From: Pontibacter arcticus
GTDB lineage: Bacteria > Bacteroidota > Bacteroidia > Cytophagales > Hymenobacteraceae
Assembly (NCBI RefSeq): GCF_003284895.1
Contig: NZ_QMDV01000004.1
Location: 64,501 to 128,500 of the forward strand
DNA: 64,000 nucleotides
Reading direction: 5' to 3'
Both the position numbers and the translations under genes were made by a program. Shown here one piece after another: positions 9,626 through 18,252 of the stretch. Each line of letters begins with the position of its first letter. Position 1 is the first letter of the stretch. The notes beneath the pieces are model-generated. The model worked only from the letters and a program-made list of their open reading frames with translations. It was not told where the DNA came from and searched no databases.

Positions 9626-10417
9626 TTACTTAGGAACAGAAATAGCAATATTATTGGCTTCGAACGCAGCTTTTACCTGTTCATTCAGATCCCATACCAG
9701 GTTACCGGCATCCTGGCGCTTGCACCATACTTGTGCAGTCAGCGTGATAAGTGTATCGGTAAAGCTAGTGACCACAAGTACAGGAGCCGGATCAGGCAAA
9801 ACGCGTGCATCAGCCTGTACCGTTTGAAGTATAAGCTGGCGCACTTTGCCAATAGCATTGTTCACCGAAACAGTATAAACAAGCTCTACCCGGCGCGTTG
9901 GCTCTACCGAATAATTGACAACGACGGTAGAGGCAAGCGGGCCGTTAGGCATGTAAACCGTTTTGTTTTCAGCAGTCTTCAGTACAGTGTTAAAGATGTT
10001 GATCAACTGCACCGTACCACGCTGGCCCTGCGCTTCAATAAAATCACCTACCCTGAATGGCTTGATGGTAAGTATAAGTACGCCGCCTGCCAGGTTAGAA
10101 AGGCTGCCCTGTAACGCCAAACCAACAGCCAGGCCAGCCGAACCAAGTACGGCAATAAAGGAAGTCATTTCAAGGCCAAGCTGCGCCACTACCACTACCA
10201 GTAAAAGTATGCGCAACGCAATGCCCAGTATATTTTTCAGGAAAGGGCGCAGCGATTCGTCTACATTCCTGCGCTCCATCAACCTGAATACAAAAGCTGT
10301 AAACTTGTTTATTGCCCACAAACCAATCAGTAAAATAAGAATGGCTATAATCAGGCGCAGGCCATATACAAGTATAAAATTAATGGCGATATCCTGGTAT
10401 TGATCTAAAGCTGGCAT
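9626..10417 (-). CDS. mscS: small-conductance mechanosensitive channel
   Basis: The 263-residue protein has the classic MscS size and layout: three membrane segments in the first 115 residues, the third being the glycine/alanine-rich pore helix (VLGSAGLAVGLALQGSLSNLAGGVLIL), then the beta domain (FRVGDFIEAQGQRGTVQLINIFNTVLKT, followed by YMPNGPLA) and an alpha/beta C-terminal cage. The family opens under membrane tension to release solutes during osmotic downshock. The gene stands alone, convergent with the permease gene and sharing its terminator. Confidence 0.95.
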   Translation of the reverse strand: MPALDQYQDIAINFILVYGLRLIIAILILLIGLWAINKFTAFVFRLMERRNVDESLRPFLKNILGIALRILLLVVVVAQLGLEMTSFIAVLGSAGLAVGLALQGSLSNLAGGVLILTIKPFRVGDFIEAQGQRGTVQLINIFNTVLKTAENKTVYMPNGPLASTVVVNYSVEPTRRVELVYTVSVNNAIGKVRQLILQTVQADARVLPDPAPVLVVTSFTDTLITLTAQVWCKRQDAGNLVWDLNEQVKAAFEANNIAISVPK

Positions 10418-10493
10418 ACGTTCTTGAAGTATAAAATAGCACTACCTTTTGGAGGCAGCGCTAAAGTAGGATGTTTAAAAAAGCAGGTGGAAC

Positions 10494-11189
10494 TTACAAA
10501 GGCAAGTGGCGGCAGTTCAGGATCAGGTTTGGGTTGGGGCAAAGCACTTTATACTTTTCTTTTTCGGCTAAAGTAGCCACGCCCGGGTAATCGCCATACT
10601 TTTCATCCATGCTGCTGATAACCTGGAAATGCAGGTGCGGCGGCCAATCGCCGTTTTCAGGATAAGGGCCTACTTCCGCAATTTTATCGCCTTTGGCAAA
10701 ATGCTTTCCAACTTCCAGGCCAGCCAGCGAGGTACGGCTCAGGTGTCCGTACAAAGTATAGAATGTGGTGCCTTCCAGTTCGTGCTCCAGAATAATGGTG
10801 GGGCCGTAATCCCCGAAGTTAGCGTTATCCTGAAAGCTGTGTACTTTCGCATCTAAGGGCGTAAAAACGGGTGTGCTGGCTTCGATCCAAACATCTACAC
10901 CCAAATGAAGGTCGCGGCTTTCGGCGGCTACATCAAAATGAGCGCTTCGGCTGTAAATAAACCTGTTCTCTAAGTAGCCCCCTACGCCAACAGTTGCATT
11001 CTGAGCCTGCAGGAGTTGGTTTACAGTATCGTTAAAGATAGCTGTATCGCGCAGGTCGGTTTGTTGCAGCAGCTCGTTGGCAGCAGTAAAATCAAGGAGG
11101 CAAACAGCATCCGCGTTAAGGTCTGTTGCCAGCACAGGAGCAAAAGTATGGCGGCCAAGTATAGCGCTTAAGTTTTTTGTCGTATCCAT
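10494..11189 (-). CDS. M23-family peptidoglycan endopeptidase
   Basis: The 231-residue protein ends in an M23 (LytM-type) domain. The zinc ligands are visible as His95 and Asp99 in HLGVDVW and His187 in PPHLHFQV, with the catalytic His149 in TLYGHLS. All residues needed for activity are therefore present. No signal peptide is obvious at the N-terminus (MDTTKNLSAILGRHTF), which is unusual for a cell-wall hydrolase; either export uses another route or the enzyme acts inside the cell. It is read from the minus strand between a terminator hairpin and mscS. The substrate, a peptide cross-link, is inferred from the family. Confidence 0.85.
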   Translation of the reverse strand: MDTTKNLSAILGRHTFAPVLATDLNADAVCLLDFTAANELLQQTDLRDTAIFNDTVNQLLQAQNATVGVGGYLENRFIYSRSAHFDVAAESRDLHLGVDVWIEASTPVFTPLDAKVHSFQDNANFGDYGPTIILEHELEGTTFYTLYGHLSRTSLAGLEVGKHFAKGDKIAEVGPYPENGDWPPHLHFQVISSMDEKYGDYPGVATLAEKEKYKVLCPNPNLILNCRHLPL

Positions 11190-11195
11190 AGTATA

Positions 11196-11222
11196 AAAGA
11201 AAAAGCGGTTAATTAAACCGCT
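11196..11222 (-). terminator. minus-strand terminator
   Basis: On the minus strand an AGCGGTT/AACCGCT stem with a five-base loop (11204-11222) is followed by a T-rich run. It lies after the HNH/AP2 gene and about 10 bases before the M23 peptidase ATG, so it would end the former transcript or act as a leader hairpin for the latter. Confidence 0.6.
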
Positions 11223-11287
11223 CTTAAAGTATAAACTAAAACAAAAATAAGGTTTTCAGTTTAAAGTATGCTCGTGCAGCGTAAAAG

Positions 11288-11842
11288 TTAGTTTACTTCT
11301 TCCACCAGTTTGCTCATCGTTTTCAGGCTTTTGGTTTTCCCGAAAAGCTCTTCCGATTTTTTGCTGTAGGCTTGGGCGGCTTCCTGCAATGTTTCGAAAG
11401 TACCTAAATTAATGCGCTGTTTGTTGAAGTGGATAATGGCCCGGAATTTCTGTGCTTCTTTGTGCACACCGCGCACGCCCAGTTTGTTTTCGGTTTTGGA
11501 GGTGTTACGCACAATTTTGCAGAGTGGTGCCCATTCCAGGTTTTCGCGGCGGCAGTCTAGTTTGTTACCGTTCTTAAAGTGCATGTAAAGCCGGATCTCA
11601 CTTTCAGGCTTTTCGATCAGCTGCTCGCCAATCATTTTGTGGAGGTAGATGGTCTCGTTACGGTATTTGCCATTCTTGAGCGGCCAGTTTTTCTGAAAGA
11701 ACGCGTACCCGTTTGAGTGGATACGCAGGTGCTTCAGAAATTCTATCTGCTGTAGATAGGCATTGTTTTGAATGTACTCGTACGTGCGGTCGTCTACTAC
11801 CACCGTTTTTTCACAGTTTTTTAGGGTCAGTTTGTACAGCAT
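11288..11842 (-). CDS. HNH endonuclease-like protein with AP2 DNA-binding domain
   Basis: From the ATG at 11842 the protein has 184 residues; an upstream in-frame start (11887) adds 15 unremarkable residues. Residues 66-103 form an HNH core with His68 (YLHKMI), His88 (YMHFKNGNKLD) and Asn101 (RRENLEW). Residues 121-168 form an AP2-like domain (GVRGVHKEAQKFRAIIHF..., INLGTFETLQEAAQAY). This pairing is common in phage and stand-alone homing endonucleases. Here the gene lies among housekeeping genes with no intron, intein or phage gene visible nearby, so it may have become a cellular nuclease or DNA-binding protein. The function is unknown; activity is inferred only from the intact motif residues. 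Confidence 0.65.
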   Translation of the reverse strand: MLYKLTLKNCEKTVVVDDRTYEYIQNNAYLQQIEFLKHLRIHSNGYAFFQKNWPLKNGKYRNETIYLHKMIGEQLIEKPESEIRLYMHFKNGNKLDCRRENLEWAPLCKIVRNTSKTENKLGVRGVHKEAQKFRAIIHFNKQRINLGTFETLQEAAQAYSKKSEELFGKTKSLKTMSKLVEEVN

Positions 11843-12111
11843 TTTGTTTTCAATAAGTGCGGGATTGCCATGAGCAGCACCAGGCAAGTATAAACTTTTT
11901 ACCTGATTTTACCTGCTTTGTAATTTACTGTAAAGTTGAAGGATTTTTTTAATATAAACGATAACTAATATTATATTTTTAAGCTACAAGGATGCTTTTT
12001 ATAAAAATCTTTACTTTTTAACCGTTTATTTAACGGAACAGTACAGATTGTCGTAAATTCGACTCTATATTTCCTGTAGAACACTCAACTTTAGATTTAA
12101 CACATAACCGC

Positions 12112-13191
12112 ATGAGTAGCCCTTATTTCGCGCTGAAGGTAGTGGATATAACGCCAGAAACTTCAGATGCCATAACCATACATTTCGAGCATCCCGATAA
12201 CCTAACGATACCTTACAAACCTGGCCAGTTTCTTACACTTATACTTCCTGTTGAGGGAAAAGAAATCAGGCGTTCGTATTCGCTGAGCAGTAAGCCCGGC
12301 GAGCCGCGTTTGTCTGTTACCGTAAAGCGCGTGGAAGGCGGGCTAATGTCTAATTACCTGCTCAATCATGTTAAAGTGGGCGACGAAATAAAGGTGATGG
12401 AGCCACTTGGCAACTTTTGCCTTACCTGCGAGCCGACACAAAAGCGAAATGTTATACTTTTTGGGGCAGGTAGTGGCGTAACACCACTTATGTCGATCTT
12501 AAAAACTGTTTTAGCCGAAGAGCCGAACAGCACCGTAACCTTACTTTATGGTAACCGCGACGAAAACTCAATCATTTTTAAAGACCAGTTGCTGGCTTTG
12601 CAGCAGCAGTACAGCGGCCGCCTGAATATTGCTTATATTTTCAGTCAGCCGAAATTCTCCTGCGAGCACAAAGGCCGCATGAACCAGAGCGTGATCATTA
12701 AAATTCTGGAAAGTCTGCAGCTAGCCAAAGTACAGGATGCGCTATACTTTATGTGCGGCCCGGAAGGGATGATGGAAGAAGTAAAACGTGCCCTGCAAGT
12801 GTTGCATGTGCCAGCGGAACGGATCCTACGCGAAAGTTTTGTAAGCAACAAGCTTGTAGATGCCCAGCAGAGCGAGCAACATGGCGACGTTAGCGCTTCC
12901 GATGAAGACGAAATTACCACCCAAACTGTAACCGTAATTTACGAAGGAGCTGAATACAGTTTCACCGTAGAGCCCGACCAAACGATACTGGAAGCAGCAC
13001 TGGATCAGGATATCGATTTGCCTTACTCATGCCAGGCAGGGCTTTGTACAGCCTGCCGTGGCAAATGTCTGAGTGGCAAAGTGCATTTAGACGAGCGCGA
13101 AGGCCTTTCAGATGCCGAATTGGATGAAGGGTATGTACTGAACTGTGTCGGCCACCCGTTAACAAGTAATGTAGTAATCGAGATCGGATAA
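12112..13191 (+). CDS. paaE: phenylacetyl-CoA epoxidase reductase subunit
   Basis: The 359-residue protein joins a ferredoxin-NADP reductase module to a C-terminal plant-type 2Fe-2S domain. FAD contact RSYSLSS is at residues 54-60, the NADPH region is GAGSGVTPLMSIL and FMCGPEGMMEEV, and the cluster cysteines are in YSCQAGLCTACRGKC plus the later NCVGHP. This is the layout of PaaE, which passes electrons from NADPH to the PaaAC di-iron centre that epoxidises phenylacetyl-CoA. It lies on the opposite strand to paaABCD, with an unrelated peptidase gene between, yet no other use is suggested by the context. A generic CDO/FD/FNR-type reductase is the alternative. Confidence 0.88.
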   Translation: MSSPYFALKVVDITPETSDAITIHFEHPDNLTIPYKPGQFLTLILPVEGKEIRRSYSLSSKPGEPRLSVTVKRVEGGLMSNYLLNHVKVGDEIKVMEPLGNFCLTCEPTQKRNVILFGAGSGVTPLMSILKTVLAEEPNSTVTLLYGNRDENSIIFKDQLLALQQQYSGRLNIAYIFSQPKFSCEHKGRMNQSVIIKILESLQLAKVQDALYFMCGPEGMMEEVKRALQVLHVPAERILRESFVSNKLVDAQQSEQHGDVSASDEDEITTQTVTVIYEGAEYSFTVEPDQTILEAALDQDIDLPYSCQAGLCTACRGKCLSGKVHLDEREGLSDAELDEGYVLNCVGHPLTSNVVIEIG

Positions 13192-13214
13192 ACTGATCTT
13201 ACGTACACAGTATG

Positions 13215-13247
13215 CGGAACCACCAATAAAAGGGATGGTTCCGTTTT
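13215..13247 (+). terminator. terminator after paaE
   Basis: CGGAACCA (13215-13222) pairs with TGGTTCCG (13236-13243), followed by TTTTACTTTTG. The end of this T run also forms TACTTTTG (13247-13254), a perfect TAnnTTTG box, but I find no TTG at the right distance upstream, so a promoter here is uncertain. Confidence 0.65.
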
Positions 13248-13305
13248 ACTTTTGTACTATCACTGGAAATTAGTACCTTACAACTTTTATATATACTTTC
13301 TATAT

Positions 13306-15030
13306 ATGGCATCAACCAGCATTACCATACCTGAACGCAAACTAAGAAATTACCTGGCCAACGACTTTAAAGTTGAAACTTGGGATACCATCCAACCATA
13401 CTTTGAAGAACTGAAGAGCCGGCCCATTACCAGTGTGGAAGATCTGGAAAAATGGATGCAGGACCGCAGCGAACTAGAAAGTGTTTTATCTGAAGACTTG
13501 GGCTGGCGCTACATCCGGATGACCTGCGATACGCAGAACGAAGCAGTAACCACTGCTTTTCAATATTTTGTTTCTGAAATAGAACCTCAGATCGCCCCTT
13601 ATGAGCACGAACTTAACCTGAAACTGATGCACTCGTCTTACCTGGGCGAGGTGGATCAGGAAAAATACAGAATTTATTTACGTGGCGTAGGGCGCGCGCT
13701 AGAAATCTTCAGGGAAGAAAACATTGCCCTGCACACCGAGATCAGCACCAAGCAGCAGCAGTATGCAGCCATTACAGGCGCCATGACGGTAACACTGGAT
13801 GGCGAGGAAATGACGCTGCAACGCGCCGCTGACCGTTTGAAACGCAACGAGCGCCCTGTGCGCGAAGAAGCGTGGTTTGCCATACAGGAACGCCGCCAGC
13901 AGGATCGCCAGAAACTGGATGACCTGTTTGATGAATTGCTGAACTTACGTACCCAAGTGGCCAAAAACGCTGATTTCGGTAATTTCCGGGATTATATGTT
14001 TGCTGCTATGGGCCGCTTCGATTACACGCCACAGGATTGCTTTGATTTCCATACTTCGATTGAAGAAACAATTGTGCCTTTGCTGACACAATTGGATGAA
14101 AAGCGCAAAAATGAACTTGGCATTGATACCCTAAAGCCCTGGGACCTGGACGTGGACCCAAGCGGTAAAAAACCTTTAGAGCCTTTCACGACTGGGCAGG
14201 AATTACTCGAGAAAACAGTGCAGGTTTTTTATAAGCTTGATACCTACCTCGGAGACTGTCTGGCTACCATGCGTGAAATGAACCACCTCGACCTGGAATC
14301 AAGAAAAGGGAAAGCGCCGGGCGGTTATAATTACCCGCTGGATGAAATTGGAGTACCATTTATTTTTATGAATGCTACTTCCAGCCTGCGCGATGTGATC
14401 ACGATGCTGCACGAAGGCGGCCATGCGGTGCATTCTTTCTTGACGCGCGGCCTTACTTTAAACGCTTTCAAACACCCGCCATCCGAAGTTGCTGAACTGG
14501 CTTCTATGTCGATGGAGTTGATCTCGATGGATTACTGGGATACGTTCTTTGAAGATGCAGATGAGTTGCGCCGTGCTAAAAAAACGCACATGGAAAGCGT
14601 TCTGGAAACATTCCCGTGGGTAGCTACGGTAGATAAATTCCAGCATTGGATCTACGAAAACCCGCAACACTCGCAAGAGCAGCGCCAGGAAGCTTGGGTA
14701 AGCATTTTTGGTACGTTCAACCACAAATTGGTAGACTGGACTGGGCTCGAAAAGTATAAAGCCTATTCGTGGCAAAAGCAGCTGCACATTTACGAAGTGC
14801 CTTTTTATTACATAGAGTATGCGATGGCGCAACTGGGTGCTATTGCCGTCTGGAAAAACTACAAGGAAAACCCTACCGATGGACTTGCTGCCTACAAACG
14901 CGCGTTGGCTTTAGGTTATACTGTTTCGATTGGAGAAGTATACGAAGCCGCCGGAATCAAATTCGATTTCAGTACGGCGTATATTAAGAGCCTGGCTGAT
15001 TTTGTTAAAGCCGAAATGGAGAAAATTTAA
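13306..15030 (+). CDS. M3-family oligoendopeptidase
   Basis: The 574-residue protein is a thimet/PepF-type zinc metallopeptidase that cuts short peptides in the cytoplasm. The zinc motif is visible as His369-Glu370-Gly-Gly-His373 (MLHEGGHAVHSF), with the third ligand expected in SEVAELASMSME about 25 residues on. The rest is helical, as in the family. I start at the ATG at 13306 (MASTSIT) because the upstream in-frame extension is rich in Tyr and Phe from AT-rich leader DNA. No signal peptide is present. It sits between paaE and paaABCD without an obvious link to phenylacetate metabolism. Confidence 0.92.
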   Translation: MASTSITIPERKLRNYLANDFKVETWDTIQPYFEELKSRPITSVEDLEKWMQDRSELESVLSEDLGWRYIRMTCDTQNEAVTTAFQYFVSEIEPQIAPYEHELNLKLMHSSYLGEVDQEKYRIYLRGVGRALEIFREENIALHTEISTKQQQYAAITGAMTVTLDGEEMTLQRAADRLKRNERPVREEAWFAIQERRQQDRQKLDDLFDELLNLRTQVAKNADFGNFRDYMFAAMGRFDYTPQDCFDFHTSIEETIVPLLTQLDEKRKNELGIDTLKPWDLDVDPSGKKPLEPFTTGQELLEKTVQVFYKLDTYLGDCLATMREMNHLDLESRKGKAPGGYNYPLDEIGVPFIFMNATSSLRDVITMLHEGGHAVHSFLTRGLTLNAFKHPPSEVAELASMSMELISMDYWDTFFEDADELRRAKKTHMESVLETFPWVATVDKFQHWIYENPQHSQEQRQEAWVSIFGTFNHKLVDWTGLEKYKAYSWQKQLHIYEVPFYYIEYAMAQLGAIAVWKNYKENPTDGLAAYKRALALGYTVSIGEVYEAAGIKFDFSTAYIKSLADFVKAEMEKI

Positions 15031-15043
15031 TACAAGCATACTT

Positions 15044-15092
15044 TATAAAACAAAGACGCCTGCTATACTTTAGCAGGCGTCTTTGTTTTATA
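15044..15092. terminator. bidirectional terminator
   Basis: Perfect 22-base arms at 15044-15065 and 15071-15092 (TATAAAACAAAGACGCCTGC core) with a five-base loop lie between the convergent oligoendopeptidase and paaD genes. ATACTT copies lie just outside the stem and in its loop. Confidence 0.88.
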
Positions 15093-15106
15093 TTTATTTA
15101 TACTTT

Positions 15107-15586
15107 TTACAGTGGCTTGAATTGCTCAAACATCTGGCGGCAATCGTTGCAATAATGCATCGAGCGGCATAGTGTCGGGCCGAAAGGTGTGCGCAGGGTA
15201 GTGTTGGTACTGTTGCAGTAAGGGCACTCCGCGTATTCCAGTATGTCGAGATCTAAGATTAAGTTGTAAGTTGGCGGAGGCGCAAGCCCGAACTCTTTCA
15301 GCGCTATTCGCCCCTTTTCGGATACTTTGTTGCTGTTCCAGGGGTTATCAAACGACATGATAACGCTGTAACTGCTAATGCCATACTTTTCCAGGGTACG
15401 CTCCACATCTTTTTTCATGTAATCCATGGCAGGGCAACCGGCAAAAGTCGGTGTCATGTGTACGGTTACATGCGCTGCTTCTGAAATGATAACGTCCGTA
15501 ATCACACCCAGATCTACCAACGATAAAACGGGTATTTCCGGATCCTTTACTTCTTCCAGCAGCGTTAAGATATGTTCTTTAGTCAT
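15107..15586 (-). CDS. paaD: phenylacetyl-CoA epoxidase assembly protein PaaD
   Basis: The 159-residue protein starts with an MIP18/DUF59 domain (LLEEVKDPEIPVLSLVDLGVI, later TPTFAGCPAMDYM), which in the SUF-associated family helps iron or iron-sulfur loading. It ends with a zinc-ribbon-like tail, CPYCNST...LCRSMHYCNDC, as in PaaD. PaaD is needed for maturation of the epoxidase. It is last in the minus-strand order paaA-paaB-paaC-paaD. The ATG at 15586 is preferred to one seven codons upstream because MTKEHILTLLEEVKDPE matches family starts. Confidence 0.92.
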   Translation of the reverse strand: MTKEHILTLLEEVKDPEIPVLSLVDLGVITDVIISEAAHVTVHMTPTFAGCPAMDYMKKDVERTLEKYGISSYSVIMSFDNPWNSNKVSEKGRIALKEFGLAPPPTYNLILDLDILEYAECPYCNSTNTTLRTPFGPTLCRSMHYCNDCRQMFEQFKPL

Positions 15587-15696
15587 CCTTTTCGTATTTC
15601 GTAGCAAGTATCAGGTATCAAGATTTTTGATTAGCGTTATAACTGCTCAAGTAAAAAGTCGTGGTTCTTGATACGTATATCGTGCTACATTAAAAA

Positions 15697-16452
15697 TTAC
15701 CATTCAGCAGTAGGATCGATATCAAATACTTCAGACATTTCGCTTAAAAGTGGCTGAAGATGCTCCGTGTGTACGCCATAACGCCCGCCCAATACCGGTT
15801 CAATACTTTCCAAAGCAGGCAGTTTAAGTTCTGTTTTAGCAAGTACGGTTTGGATGCGGTTCAGCCATTCTGCTTTCACAGCTTCTTCGCCTGCATAAAC
15901 GCCAGCCTCTATCAACTCCTGCTCATACTTTGATTTTTCGAACATGCCTAATGCATAAGGTAGCGCTTCGTTTAAAGAGGCTTGCAAACGAAGTATGGCT
16001 TCTTCAGTAGAGGCACCTAAGTTTTTAATCCAGGTATTGGCGTGCAGCACGTGGTATTTTACTTCACCTTTCAGTTTGGTAGCTACTTTCGCAATTGGCT
16101 CGTAGCCTGACTGCGAAAGCATCTCAAAACGAATGATCTCTGCGTTATCATACAAAAAATGACGGATCAAGCTGAAATCATACTCGCCATTCGGAAGCTC
16201 CACCAGTTGGCTATTATGGAATTGCTCTGCATTACGGGTGAAGGCAACAGTATCAGGTTCAGCTTCGCCAAGCTCGTGCAGCAACGTATAAAAAGCCAGG
16301 CTGTGGCCTAACTTATCCTGCGCCATAGACGAGAACGCGATATCTTCCTCCAGAATAGGGCCAAAGCCAGTCCATTCTGAGTTGCGATGACCAAGTATAA
16401 GTTGATCGTCAGCAAGTTTATAAAGGAGGTCTTTCAGGGCTAACTCGTTCAT
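15697..16452 (-). CDS. paaC: phenylacetyl-CoA epoxidase structural subunit
   Basis: The 251-residue, mostly helical protein matches PaaC, the ferritin-like partner that holds PaaA in the epoxidase core but has lost most iron ligands. Recognisable stretches are LADDQLILGHRNSEWTGFGPILEEDIAFSSMAQDKLGHS near the N-terminus (given here as separate motifs LILGHRNSEW, LEEDIAF and AQDKLGHS) and KGEVKYHVLHANTWIKNLG. It begins two bases after paaB, implying translational coupling. Confidence 0.93.
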   Translation of the reverse strand: MNELALKDLLYKLADDQLILGHRNSEWTGFGPILEEDIAFSSMAQDKLGHSLAFYTLLHELGEAEPDTVAFTRNAEQFHNSQLVELPNGEYDFSLIRHFLYDNAEIIRFEMLSQSGYEPIAKVATKLKGEVKYHVLHANTWIKNLGASTEEAILRLQASLNEALPYALGMFEKSKYEQELIEAGVYAGEEAVKAEWLNRIQTVLAKTELKLPALESIEPVLGGRYGVHTEHLQPLLSEMSEVFDIDPTAEW

Positions 16453-16454
16453 AG

Positions 16455-17087
16455 CTATACAGTAGCGTTATTATTTTCTGCTTTATACTTCGTGATTTTG
16501 TCCATTACCTTGTAGGCAGTGGCTTCGCGGTACTTCTTTTCCGGGATCGTGAACCACATATCCTTATCTTCTTCAGCGGATTGCAAGATGTGTTTTGATT
16601 TTACGACCCATACATTCACAACCGGAGGCTTTTCACCAAACTGTTGTTTTGCTTCCTGCAGTGCTTCCTGGTAAGATGTAGCAGAAACACGGCCCACGTG
16701 GGTATGCGCTTTGCCTCTTTTTTTGAGATGAAAGATTTCATACTTCTCCGGCTCGGCTGATCTTTCTGCAGGTTCTTCTATCGCGATCATATCATACACC
16801 GATTCGGTATCGCCTACATAAGGCGTAACCATGATGTTTTCGGTGCGGGCAATCCAAAGGCCAACGCAGGCAAAACGGCGGCTATACTGCTCTTTTGCAA
16901 ACAGGAATGCCACATCTTCGTTTGGCGCATGCACAGGGCCAACATAGGTAAAAGCTGCGCCGTCTTTTTTCTGATGGAACGCTTCGTAGGTTTCAAACTG
17001 ATCGAGTTCCTGCTTCGGCTCCATGTTCGGTACTTCGCCATCCGGCAGGTTCAGTCGGGTTACTCGTGGGTCTAATGACTTCAGCAT
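16455..17087 (-). CDS. paaB: phenylacetyl-CoA epoxidase subunit PaaB, duplicated domain
   Basis: PaaB is usually about 95 residues; this one has 210 because the domain is present twice. Residues 31-87 (FETYEAFHQKKDGAAFTYVG ... VGLWIARTENI) and 115-168 (EKYEIFHLKKRGKAHTHVGR ... VNVWVVKSKHI) align over their whole length. A short extra N-terminus and a C-terminal tail (MWFTIPEKKYREATAYKV) are also present. PaaB bridges PaaAC units in the epoxidase. The two-domain form could replace two separate PaaB chains in the assembly; that is inference. The gene lies between paaA and paaC in the expected order. Confidence 0.9.
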   Translation of the reverse strand: MLKSLDPRVTRLNLPDGEVPNMEPKQELDQFETYEAFHQKKDGAAFTYVGPVHAPNEDVAFLFAKEQYSRRFACVGLWIARTENIMVTPYVGDTESVYDMIAIEEPAERSAEPEKYEIFHLKKRGKAHTHVGRVSATSYQEALQEAKQQFGEKPPVVNVWVVKSKHILQSAEEDKDMWFTIPEKKYREATAYKVMDKITKYKAENNNATV

Positions 17088-17158
17088 AGTTCTGAGTTAA
17101 GAATTCTGAGTTCTGAGTTAGAAGATTTTATACTTTTAACCCAGGACTTATATTCAGT

Positions 17159-18145
17159 TTAAGCCAGCGGCTTCACGTATTTAGCTTTCGGGTTTAGCAA
17201 GGCGTGGCGTACCCAGGTTCCGCGTTCCTCTGCAGTGCGGCGTACGGCCAGGCGTTCTGCGTTGCAAGGGCCATCACCATTAATTACACGCTTAAATTCG
17301 TCCCAATCCGGTTCGGTAAATTCCCACTGGCCGGTTTCGGCGTTCTTTTTCAGGTTAGGATCCGGAACAGTTAAACCAAGTTCCCAAATCTTCGGCACAT
17401 ACATATCCAGGAACTGCTGGCGGCACTCGTCATTCGAAGCCATTTTTACTTTCCAGCGCATCAGGGTTTCGGTATGCGTACTCATTTTGTCGGAAGGACC
17501 GAAGAAGGTCATGATCGGAGGCCACCAGCGGTTAAGCGCTGCCTGCACCATTTCGCGCTGCTTCGGAGTACCAGTTGCCAAGTGTACTACAGCATCATGG
17601 CCATACTTTAAGTGAAAGGCTTCTTCAGCACAGATACGATCCAGGGCACGGCAGTAAGGGCCATAGCTACCACGCGCATTTGCCATCTGGTTTACAATAG
17701 CACCGGCATCAATCAGCCAGGAAATGACATTAGAATCGGCCCAGGTTAAAGCAGGGTAGTTAAAAACATTCGAGTACTTAGACTTTCCGTTGATCAGGTC
17801 GGTTAGCATCTGCTCTCTGGATTTGCCCAGCGTTTCGGCAGCGCTGTAGAGTAACTGTGCGTGGCCAACCTCATCCTGTACTTTGGCCATCTGCGCCATT
17901 TTTCTGCGGAAACCAGGCGCACGGGTAATCCATGTTCCTTCCGGCAGCGCACCAATAATTTCAGAATGGGCATGCTGCTCAATCATGCGGATAAGCTGCT
18001 TGCGGTAAAGTTGCGGCATCCAGTCGTTTGGCTCAATTTTTTCGCCACGCGCAATGCGTGCTTCAAATTCAGCCAGTTTTACAGGGTCTTCGGCCTGTAG
18101 GTCGTCGAACTTGGTCGCTTCAAAAACATTTCCTCCTCCGTACAT
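17159..18145 (-). CDS. paaA: phenylacetyl-CoA epoxidase catalytic subunit
   Basis: The 328-residue protein is the di-iron oxygenase subunit that forms the ring-1,2-epoxide of phenylacetyl-CoA. Ferritin-like ligand motifs are visible: [28 protein letters not shown], and [14 protein letters not shown]. The C-terminal part ([26 protein letters not shown]) is the usual PaaA tail. It follows the TetR gene on the same strand by 107 bases with a hairpin between, so regulator and enzyme genes may share a transcript. Confidence 0.96.
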   Translation of the reverse strand: MYGGGNVFEATKFDDLQAEDPVKLAEFEARIARGEKIEPNDWMPQLYRKQLIRMIEQHAHSEIIGALPEGTWITRAPGFRRKMAQMAKVQDEVGHAQLLYSAAETLGKSREQMLTDLINGKSKYSNVFNYPALTWADSNVISWLIDAGAIVNQMANARGSYGPYCRALDRICAEEAFHLKYGHDAVVHLATGTPKQREMVQAALNRWWPPIMTFFGPSDKMSTHTETLMRWKVKMASNDECRQQFLDMYVPKIWELGLTVPDPNLKKNAETGQWEFTEPDWDEFKRVINGDGPCNAERLAVRRTAEERGTWVRHALLNPKAKYVKPLA

Positions 18146-18176
18146 AATATCTTTCGTTTTAAGTTCTGGTAATGGT

Positions 18177-18198
18177 GCCGGACTGTTTCCAGTCCGGC
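18177..18198 (-). terminator. hairpin between tetR and paaA
   Basis: GCCGGACTG and CAGTCCGGC form a nine-pair GC-rich stem with a four-base loop. There is no T run after it on either strand, so it is more likely an attenuator or RNA-processing hairpin within a tetR-paaA transcript than a full terminator. Confidence 0.5.
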
Positions 18199-18252
18199 GG
18201 TTTAGTTTAGTAGGGTACTCGTTTTAAGGTAAGAGAGGCGCGTGTAATATAC

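Noticed and set aside
12022..12036. CCGTT-TATTT-AACGG inverted repeat upstream of paaE as a PaaR operator
   Set aside because: The half-sites are in the reverse order to CNAACGNNCGTTNG and the spacing is wrong; it is short enough to arise by chance.
12048..12073. TTG and TATATTTC before paaE as a promoter
   Set aside because: The gap is only 15 bases and the -7 box has a mismatch, so the fit is too weak to call.
17091..17120. TTCTGAGTT direct repeats in the paaA-paaB spacer as a regulatory site
   Set aside because: They look like the simple spacer repeats common in this phylum and have no symmetry or promoter nearby.
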